Source of the DNA: Calycina herbarum
Lineage: Eukaryota > Ascomycota > Leotiomycetes > Helotiales > Pezizellaceae
Assembly (NCBI GenBank): GCA_001414485.1
Contig: LLEY01000136.1
Location: 1-64,000, forward strand
DNA: 64,000 nt
Direction: 5' to 3'
A model generated the notes under the pieces. That model was given only the letters and a program-made list of their open reading frames with translations. It had not been told where the DNA came from and made no database searches. Shown here piece after piece: positions 55,605 to 64,000 of this stretch; the first letter of the stretch is position 1, and every line of letters starts with the position of its first letter. The position numbers and the translations under genes were made by a program.

Positions 55605-58600
55605 CTTGTTCTATTTCCAACAAATTTTCTAATAAAGTCGGGGTGAGTATAGCTTCTTCGAAAGGCGAATGGAATTGCGTTCGACGCAAATAATAATTAA
55701 AAGAAAGTATTAAAAAATGAGGGGATTCCCGTGGTATCAAACCAACATGGGCTGCGCTGAACTAGCAGGCAAGAAAAAGAAGCAGCTCAACGAAAGAGCG
55801 AAGGGAAGGAATGAATTCTCGTTGAAGTTGCGAAAACGCATAAGAACAATTCCCGGCTGGGCACTGGAGATATATCAGGCGTTTACCTGAACACTTATCG
55901 CATGAAAAGAAGGGATCCCTAGATTCGGCTTGGAGCTGACCCGTGCGGAGGCGACCGCCAGGACTGTGCAAGTCGAAACGATATGATGCACGCACACACC
56001 AAATTACAGTGACTTTGCCTGTGTCAGCAGTTTGTGATCGGATGGCAGGACAAGTGAACATCAGAGGAAACTCTAATTCTCCCAAGGGTGAAAATTGTGC
56101 AGCATAAGGCCCAAGTTTTGACCGTTGTCTCGTCTGAAGATCAACAACTGTGGGCGTTCTGTTTCTGGGGAATTATCAAAGCTTTTTCGCGAAATAACCA
56201 ATTGCAAGACAGATATTGATGTAGAAAACTGGGGATGCATGATATTGTCGAGGCTCGATGAAACGTGGTGAGGGTAGAGTCGTTTCAGCCGCATCTTTGG
56301 TGACAACATCGGCAAGCAACTTCCGGACGAATTTTGTGGCCAAGAAGGCGCTAAAAAACAGGTCTTTCAAATGATAAGTCTTATTTTATCCCCAAACCTG
56401 GAGAAGGTAAACGACAGAATCGATTGCTATCAAAAATAGATAGACGCGTGACTTCGCGATTCCAATTTTTTTTGGATATGACTCGCATCCAGTAAGAGGG
56501 CAAGGCAATTGTTCTGCTCGGATAGTTCATATATCAAGAATTGGTATTAGATCATACATGCTGATAGTGTTAAGTGACAATACCGCAAAAACTTGAGAAC
56601 AAAAAGAGAATTTGGAACATCGGGTATTTTTACCCTCGAACTGTAGGCACGTACACTTTGGCCTGTCTATATATATCGAGAGTGAGATATATGTGATACC
56701 AGGCACACTGGCACCCGGTTGTCTCGTCTTAGGACACTGGATGAGACGAACCTGGGTAGAGGAACGCACCCAATCAAGAGCTAAGCCGTAGTTATATCAC
56801 GAAAAAGAAAGCATATGAAATCGCGACACCTGGAGTACATCAAAACGGGCACGTCTGAGGGCGTAAGCTGCCTGAGTGGAAAACCTGAAATCTTGCAGCA
56901 GTTCAGGTTTGGAAAGATGAAGCATTCCGGCAGATATCCTGAGGCCGATCAGTGGAAGAGAAGGCTTCTCTTGTGTCTTCTTGAAGTGATGTCTTAGCCG
57001 GTCGCCCAGCAAAGTTTCCTCAGGATCATCAAATCTTGGATAGAAGTATTGATGCCATTGACCCAGATCGAGTCAAAAACTTGGCAAAGCTTAATGTCGA
57101 ATATATCGTTTCTCTGGATTTGAAGAGAATCCGAGATACGACAAAAATCGCTTTTACTTGATTATAAGTAGCCTGGAAATCCGTCCCGGATTAGATGTGG
57201 AATGTGTTGTTCTTCAGCGGTTTGGGAAAAGCCAATGCTTTTTTGACTTGGGCTTGCCGCGAGGTTCATCATGGCAAGTTATCGAGCGATATTGACAACT
57301 CCAATAGCACGGCCCAACAATATTTCAGTAATGGTGCAATGGCCACTCCTATCTTCTCGTGCCCTTATAGTTTCGCAGAGGGTTGAGGCATTCGTTCTTT
57401 GGGGTCCAGCCATTTTTCGTCTCTTTCAAGGCATCGTTTTTGCAGACAGCTCAATTGAACCAGTGTCGCTTCTTCGGAGACCTCGGCCAGCAGCCTCCTC
57501 TTCTTTGTGAAGGCAATCAAGTCTATTGAATGTTGCCGCGAATGGGGGGACTTTCAAGGGCGCGCGACCTGAGTGATTTCTCCGACCAGGCGAGCGAGGT
57601 CCAGTCGACCTCGGAGATCAAGGTCGAGGTGAGCGAGGTCGAGGGAAGGAGCGACCTCACGTCTCGCCATCTCCTGCCCGCCGAGTTCAAAGTCGTTCCT
57701 TGCTCGACTGAGCGTTCGTCCTCAAACCAAGAGACCAGACCAGCCCAGGACCTACTGCGCACGCGTCATTCCCACCGAGAAGAAATGAACGACTCTGACC
57801 ACATCCAGAGTTAACCCCCCTCCCCCATATATACACTTTTTCCTTGTCGAAAACGAATCGCGGGGGGTGAGGCCCTCAGCATATCCAAGGTCGTCAGTTG
57901 CGCGGGTAAAACATTCGACTCAGAGATGCTGCATTGTATTGCCTGCCTCGAGGTTCGCTTTCATCTTGGTGGCGCAGAGTTGGAGGAGGCATGCGGTTTT
58001 GCGGAGAGGTTTGCAGGTCTGGTGTTGTCGTGATGTTGAGGAGCAGTCCCTTCTCGTGGTGTTGTTGCATTTAGCAGTGGAGCCAAGCATTTCCCCAGGC
58101 CCAATTTTTCTCCGCAACGTTAATTCTGCTTCTTTCAACATCATCAACACCAGAAAAATCATCAATGGAGTCTAGAGAAGCTGGCTTCGATGCGCCGTAC
58201 TTATCAGCTACCACCAATTTGCTATCGCACAGATGGACTCCAAGACAAACGTCTTATGAAATCATGGTTTTCTCGGGGTCGCCCAACGTCGGAAATCCGA
58301 AGGAATTTCGAGAATGGCTTTAATAAGCCTCGAAGTTTTTTTTTTGGAGAAAGATTCAACTCGGGCCTTGAAGCCTTTTTTATTACGCATGATTGATGTG
58401 CGGGCTGTTCAAAGGATGATAGGCTATTATGGACACCATGGATGGAACGTATCGAAATCTGCTGCCTCCCAGTTGGTGTGTGGCTGTGCCTTATTTGTTC
58501 CAGAATGTCAGTGGTGTCCTAAAGAGTCAGTTCGTCGCGATATGTAGACACCACGAATCCTGCGGGTTCTTGGCTAGTTGCCGACATCTTTTCTAGCGTG

Positions 58601-59722
58601 TTAAGACATCTCTGTTGGGGTTGAGGAAAGGATTCTTCTAGGTTCCTCTATCTCTTTGAATTGCGGGCGCGTTTCTCGCTTTCTAGCAACCCATCGTTCT
58701 ATATTGAAGATCACACAATTCTCTCCTTGAACGGTTATTCGTTATCTTGGTGTGAAGGGAGATGTATGAATCCTTTTGCTAAGAAAAGGATTGTGTGACC
58801 GTTGATGGCGCTTGTACTGGATTTCGAAGTACGGAAGCTTTCAATGGATCACGAAAGAGGTTGAGGCTCTAAAGGCATCCTCCACTCCCCCTGATAAGCT
58901 TAAAACATAAAACCTCGAGGTCAGCACTACCACTACCCCAAAGCCGGTGGGATGCAATACATATCTCCTCCAGAAACTGGGTAGATTTGCGAAGCCACAA
59001 TCGAATCGCAGTACTGCTTGTTGCTTTTCTTGGTCAGCGGCGGCTGTGTGTCTTGATCGTTTCATCTGAAGGATGACGAATCGCAGATAAAAATCCTCCT
59101 GTATCAAGTTGTTTAGCGAGTGTGGTCTCGACACATGATCTGGGGTTAACTCCTTGCGCGATAAGAACTTACCAGACTTTTTTCTCGTCGTTGCGAAATA
59201 AGGGCCCGAAAATAGTAGTTACCGAGAATGTTCCATTTGGTCATATAGCGCGAGTGGTAACACCATTCCATAGCCTCCCTCCTCCTTTGCGCCATACAAG
59301 TTTGATATACATTCAACTCCTCGTGTTACCCTACTTCTTAATACCAAAAGTCTGACCGGACTTTCCCGATTGCCCAGACCTGATGGAAGACTGGGTTCCC
59401 GTTCTGGATCGTTTGGGTATTGTGAGAATCTTGTGACCCCCAAGAATCCACGCATTAATTTTAGGAATCCGTCTTCGAGCTGCGCCCAGATAGGGTAACT
59501 TGACTATATTTACTATGGCTCTCATAATGGTGTTTCTCTAGTATATAACGTTGACCTTCAGCCTTGGAAAATAGTATCCAGATCATCTTCTTCGATCTTA
59601 TCACACACACTCTCCTTCAATCTTTCCTTCTTTCCTTTACTTTCCTTCAAGTTCACTATAACTTCCAAGTCTTTCTTTCGAACACTCTCACTCAAGGCAT
59701 ACCTAGCCAACAACTCGACATC
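55605..59722. other. 4.1-kb gene-free region
   Basis: No frame here looks conserved on either strand. A GC-richer patch at about 57540-57780 carries repeated GAGGTCGAGGTGAGCGAGGT-like words. The remainder is unremarkable, apart from a TATA box before the next gene. Confidence 0.55.
59542..59548 (+). promoter_or_regulatory. TATA box of the Kex2-repeat precursor
   Basis: TATATAA lies 175 bp before the start codon. It is followed by a C/T-rich leader typical of highly expressed fungal genes. Confidence 0.6.
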
Positions 59723-60508
59723 ATGAAGTTTACATCCATCATCGCCTCAGGCGCTATTGTTCTTTCTTCGATGGTCGCAGCACTCCCAGCATCAACCGGA
59801 AGCTTGAACTCAACAGCTCCATGCAACGAGACCCTTCAATCCAACACCTCATCAGTCATCCTCGACAAACGCCAAAAGATCCGAAGCACCGCCAAGCCCT
59901 CAGCAGTATTCCCCACACCAAAGAACTCCACTTCCCTCCCAAAGAAGACACTTTCAGCCACCGGTACCCTTCCAAAGACCACAGGTCTGAACAAGCGTCA
60001 AGCCAAGGGCGGATTCAAGCCATCTCAAGGAATCCCAACCTCGAAAAACTCCACCAAAGTCCCAACCACCGGGTTCCTCCCAAAGAAAACATTGTCACCT
60101 ACTGGTTCCATCCCCAAGCCAACAACCCTAAATAAACGACAGGTAAAAGGAGGAGCTAAACCCACCGGATATCTCTCTAAAGGAAACTCCACAACCTTCC
60201 CCGCGAAAAGTGGTTCGCTCCCTATTTCGAAGAAGACGTCCGTCTCTGGTGCTCCTCCCAAGCAAACCATCGCAACGTTCGATAAACGTCAAGTAAGGTC
60301 AATCAAACCTACCCGCTCTTTCCCAACTGGGACTCGCCCACTCCCAACTGGAACTGGCAGTGGTTTCCTGCCTAAGAAGACTCTCTCGGGTGCTAGTGGT
60401 GCGGCGCCAAAGAAGACTGCGCTGGTAGAACGCGCTGGTGGACCTGCTGTTACTGCTACGACTAGTTCTTGTACTAATGCTGTTACTGGGAAGGTTGTGG
60501 GATCATGA
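59723..60508 (+). CDS. Secreted Kex2-processed repeat protein (KEP)
   Basis: 261 residues, one exon. Signal peptide 1-20 (IIASGAIVLSSMVAALPA). Four internal Lys-Arg sites, each followed by Gln (KR at 49-50, 91-92, 138-139, 188-189), plus an ER end (237) cut the protein into four basic Lys/Pro/Thr/Ser-rich peptides of 42, 47, 50 and 48 residues. Shared blocks are Q(A/V)KGG(F/A)KP, FLPKKTLS(A/P)TG and PK-T-LNKR. Gln at each new N terminus could cyclise to pyroglutamate. There are also several Asn-x-Ser/Thr sites. This is the layout of fungal repellent/KEP proteins and some RiPP precursors. The frame stays sensible for 16 codons past the TGA, up to a TGA at 60557. The next gene, convergent, is a tyrosinase. 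Confidence 0.82.
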   Translation: MKFTSIIASGAIVLSSMVAALPASTGSLNSTAPCNETLQSNTSSVILDKRQKIRSTAKPSAVFPTPKNSTSLPKKTLSATGTLPKTTGLNKRQAKGGFKPSQGIPTSKNSTKVPTTGFLPKKTLSPTGSIPKPTTLNKRQVKGGAKPTGYLSKGNSTTFPAKSGSLPISKKTSVSGAPPKQTIATFDKRQVRSIKPTRSFPTGTRPLPTGTGSGFLPKKTLSGASGAAPKKTALVERAGGPAVTATTSSCTNAVTGKVVGS

Positions 60509-61527
60509 AACTCAACGATCAGTGGCGCTGGACAGTTTACCACTGCTGGGAAGAACTGAGAGGCTGTTAGGAGGTTGCTCTGCTTATGTTTCTTTGGTTT
60601 AAGATGTGTGATTTTGATATAGAGATGGTGTTTGGAGTTCTTTAGAATTTTTTTGGTCATCTCAGCGAGCTTCTTGAGATTGTTTTGTTCATATGTGGCA
60701 CACACCGGCGTCTGTACTTGACTTTTTTTTGTTTATTACGGAATAGCATAGCGATTTGTTTTATAGAGATTGGAATTTTGTATCAATAGGATTCGGCGTT
60801 ATATATTTTTGTAGAATTGAAATTTGCACAAGATATTTTCTCTGGTGTCTTAAATTTATCCCTGGTGGGCAGAAAAAAGTGTTGTGACAGGCTGCGCCAA
60901 AACAGTAACACAAACAACTCAACACCAAACGCTCGCGAAAATACACAATAGATATGAGTAGATGTAGAAGATACTGAGGTATTATATCCGAGCGTTTGGT
61001 TCATTTTTCTGTTGTTGGCGTTGTTTTATTGTCGTGGAACTAGGCTTCTATCACTGCCACCTTTACTCACTCATCTCGAAGCTTGGCGTGTCGGAGATAT
61101 TGCACCTCGGAAATATTCTCGGGAATAATTATCGGAAATGTCTTTGGAATTCGGAAATATTGTTCGGCGATATACTCGGAGAAAAGCTCGAACTTTAATT
61201 ATGCTCATCAATCGTCGGATTCTAGTATAGTAGGATGTACACAACCTTACAACTTCTTACGCCCTCAAAGTACATGGCAAAAATTGACGGAAAATTTCAG
61301 AATATCTATCGGTTGCTAAATAATCCGGCAATTAAAGCTTGCAGATTCTTTTGATGTGATTGTAGTTTTATTGAAGTTTTTGCCACGGTATCTCATGTAC
61401 TGAAATCCGACGATTGAGCCGTACACGTCGATTCTACTCCAAAAGACCACTCGCCATGCTTTCAAACATTCATTTCGTACTCCACGGATGTGGCAAAGAC
61501 CAAGCCAAGCTAATAATATTTCCTCGT
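60509..61527. other. Convergent intergenic region
   Basis: 1 kb between the precursor and the tyrosinase 3' ends. At about 61085-61200 a short-period pattern of (C/T)CGGAAATATT-like words occurs four times. A 16-codon in-frame extension of the precursor lies at 60509-60559. Confidence 0.5.
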
Positions 61528-63062
61528 CTAAACATAAATATAACAAAGCTCTCCATTCATCCCACCAATGTTATTCATTAAATCCCACGTCTTAGTCGGC
61601 GGTGCCGTCCATTTGAGATCCACGGTATCATTCTTCGGAGGATTCTCAGATAAAACATTCATGCGATTATCCGGATCTTGCATTTGCCAAATCCACCATA
61701 TCCGATCCACCATTCCATGATGGAAGTAAAAGACAGGATCACCTGGCGAAGAGAAGAAATCCTGTTGAAAAAAAGTGAGTTAGTGATGTTGGTATGAGTA
61801 TGAAGAGGGATATTGAAGGTACACACTCCACCGGGATCACCTCCGATTGTGTAATGTCCACCCATATGAACTCCCCAATCGTTTCTGGACTTATTTCCAA
61901 GCATGTTGGCTTGGAAGCTATCAATTGTTGGATTCTCGGTGATGAGAGCATATGTATAATTATCGAACGTTACAGCAGATGAATGTACATTAACATCTCG
62001 CCGCAGACATCTTGGGTTGGAACCAAAGTTATCGGCTTGGGGATTCGATGATATATTACTGACGATCTTTGAAAATGGTCCTAGACTGACTACCATACTG
62101 TGAAATATTAGCAGCAGGCTTTTTTTCACAGAACAAAATCATGCTTACTCCTTGAATGGCCCGGTAGTAACGCATCCACCACCTCCGGCTGAAGGTATCA
62201 TGTCATAAGGAGGGTCGAAGCTCATCGATGGGATTCCAGGGTATGGATCTGGACCTCCATTCCCACCCATACTAGAATCGTTTCCGTTGAAAAGAGGTGA
62301 GTTAATTGGGTCTGCGGCATAACGACCCCAGTTCCAGTACTGAAAAAAATAACATCAGTTACATTCAAAGATTGGAACTTAATTTTCTTGAAGAATACGT
62401 ACTGGTTGATATCCCGTATAACCACATTCGTCTCGGAGAGCTTTCTCATAAGCCCAGATATACAAACGATGTGCGGTAAATAAATGTGGCTGCGAATGAA
62501 ATTGTCAGCAATGAGTTCCTTTCCAGTTCCCAGAAGCTCGAACTTGCCGTTGAGTGGAGTTCGAAAGCCATTGACTCGTGTGTTGCTACGAAATCATCGA
62601 AACGATTTAGCGCACCGGGGAATTTGTCTCTTGGTGACTTTGGGGGCAATTTCTGCAAGCAAAGTACCGCTGCAATGTATTCTTTTCTTTGTTTCTCGGA
62701 GAGGTCACCCCTGTGTTGATATTTAGCGAACTGATTTCTGTATTGGTACTGGATTGAATGAAGAGGACTTACCACTCATATCTCCGTACTGCATTCTCGA
62801 GAGTACAGCCGCCGGCTTTACTAGGGTTCTTTGCAAGCCATGCCTCGAATTTCGCCAAGCTAGACTCTTCAAGCTTGTCTGTATTATCAAGAGGATAAGG
62901 GCCAGGCGCACTTTTGGAAAACACGATAAGTCAGTAACGATATATGGACGATGGCTGGTTTGAGTTATCTTACCGGTTGAGACTAAACCCCCGTTTCTCA
63001 ACAGGACCAGCTACCACTCCACCTAGAAGACAAGAAACCAGAATAAGACCCGTATATAGCAT
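61528..63062 (-). CDS. Secreted tyrosinase (type 3 copper polyphenol oxidase)
   Basis: Seven exons: 63062-62974, 62910-62773, 62710-62548, 62489-62403, 62339-62149, 62097-61827, 61761-61528; 390 residues. The signal peptide (MLYTGLILVSCLLGGVVAGP) is followed by a Kex2-like EKR. CuA ligands are His120 (VATHE), His128 (ELHSTP) and His137 (TAHRLYIWAYEKAL). CuB ligands are His300 and His304 (WGVHMGGH) and the HH at 327-328 (FYFHHGMVDRIWW). GYQPYWNWG is also present. The third intron has donor GCAAGT instead of GT; only this splice joins the two CuA halves in frame. The short form without a C-terminal lid domain resembles secreted fungal tyrosinases that oxidise phenols, free or in peptides. In ustiloxin-type RiPP clusters such an enzyme works on the peptide. 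Its neighbour here is a repeat precursor. Confidence 0.93.
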
Positions 63063-64000
63063 CTTGGCAAACAAGAAATCACAACACAAAGTCTTTCAAG
63101 ATGAGATGACTTCTGCAAGCCGCCTTGCATCCAGCGAACAGTAACAATCTTATACTACTTACTCCTCTGCAGCTCCCATATTGATATTGAACTCTTCTAG
63201 AAGGGATCCCAGTCCGTAGCACACGATACTATCTGCCGACGAGGAAACGCTGATCGTCAATCTAGTAATTATTGGTTGGGAAAACTTAGGTACAAGAAGT
63301 CCAATGAACATATTGCGGGTCAAGGGAGAGATCATGAAACGCGGGGATATATTAAATGAGCTGTGAACTCTTGGTGTCGCTAATTAGATTAATATGTGAG
63401 TATACTCGGTGTCCCACCATTATGTGGTGCAGCAAGGAATTTACCCAAATGCAGTTCCCGCGGCATTGAAACAAAATATTTACCGAACTCTCGGCATTTT
63501 GAGTACGAAAGGGGGTCTCAGGAAGTCAAGAGCCACCCCCTTGTTCTGCCGTCTCTGTAAGAGGGAATTTATGGGGCGCTGACTAATATCCTATAATTTT
63601 GGTTGGCCTAAGCATCTCACCGCCTTATAAGGGTGGTTCTTGACTTCTTGAGACCCCCTTTCGTACATACAAATATTGAGAGACAAAGGAACAACCATCA
63701 CTAACGAGATACTTACGAACAGTCTGCGCTCAAGGGTATAATTTCTTGAAAATATAAAATACAAAAATTGATTTGATTGGCTTCTCCCCTATCCACGCCG
63801 ACCCGGCTATTACAGTATACCAAAAAGAGACATCCTAGTATCCCTATCCAACTCAAAATTCGAGATATTTGTTGTGGGCAGCATTTCAAAGCATCTAGCA
63901 AAATCGCTCGAGTTTCTCAGTACTCGAGGAGTAAATTGGAAGTTAATCCCAACTCCATCATACTTCCCAATACAAATTCCCGTAAACGGGACCATTGCGA
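63063..64000. other. Upstream region of the tyrosinase, with a TIR element
   Basis: No gene is seen up to the window edge. It holds the tyrosinase promoter (a weak TATAAG on the minus strand at 63149-63154) and a short TIR element. Confidence 0.5.
63503..63666. mobile_element. Short MITE-like element with 36-bp inverted repeats
   Basis: Arms 63503-63538 and 63631-63666 are inverted copies with 34 of 36 matches (GTACGAAAGGGGGTCTCA at the outer end). With TA taken as the duplicated target (63504-63505 and 63664-63665), the element starts CGAAAGG, consistent with Tc1/mariner-type mobilisation. The 92-bp interior has no coding frame. Confidence 0.7.

Noticed and set aside
57530..57814. 94-codon plus-strand frame in the GC-rich patch
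   Set aside because: Low-complexity Glu/Val/Ser-rich translation produced by repeated GAGGTC words; no start context or conserved motif.
1..64000. tRNA, rRNA, CRISPR array or transposase genes
   Set aside because: Looked for B-box-like GGTTCRA and its complement, regular spaced repeats, and DDE or reverse-transcriptase motifs in the longer frames; nothing convincing was found by eye.

Overview
The window is nuclear DNA of a filamentous ascomycete (Pezizomycotina; a leotiomycete-like fungus fits best, but that is inference). The signs are short GT-AG introns (about 50-130 bp) with CTAAC/CTGAC-type branch points, a HET-domain gene, a fungal NACHT-ankyrin NLR, mannitol-1-phosphate dehydrogenase, a secreted GH24 lysozyme and a tyrosinase. 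I found no tRNA, rRNA, CRISPR array or intact transposase. All exon boundaries were built by hand from reading frame, splice signals and family motifs.

Layout. The first ~29 kb is mostly conserved housekeeping: DDI1 (proteasome shuttle/protease), a GH24 lysozyme, a conserved basic protein, RRP8 (rRNA methyltransferase), LSB6 (type II PI 4-kinase), a RAD5/HLTF-like SNF2-RING ATPase, a carboxylesterase, SEC27 (beta'-COP, seven exons) and mannitol-1-phosphate 5-dehydrogenase. From ~29 kb the window becomes gene-poor: small lineage-specific proteins, a rhodanese/Cdc25-like phosphatase, gene relics and repeats. From 39.5 kb on there is an accessory region with (i) a secreted precursor with three exact 30-residue repeats, (ii) a HET-domain gene directly followed by an 1829-residue NACHT-ankyrin NLR, (iii) an MFS transporter, and (iv) a Kex2-type repeat precursor whose neighbour is a tyrosinase.

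How the genes may work together. HET and NLR genes in tandem look like a non-self recognition/regulated cell death locus. The two repeat-bearing secreted precursors look like sources of short processed peptides. The second lies 1 kb from a tyrosinase, a combination known from fungal RiPP clusters (ustiloxin type), although no UstYa-type (DUF3328) gene is in the window.

Repeats. Three TIR elements without coding capacity can be defined from sequence: a ~210 bp MITE family with copies at 16.6 kb and 49.9 kb, a ~570 bp element at 20.0 kb, and a ~160 bp element at 63.5 kb. There are also degenerate short-unit arrays, an inverted diverged gene duplication (2.6 kb versus 31.9 kb), and several microsatellites.
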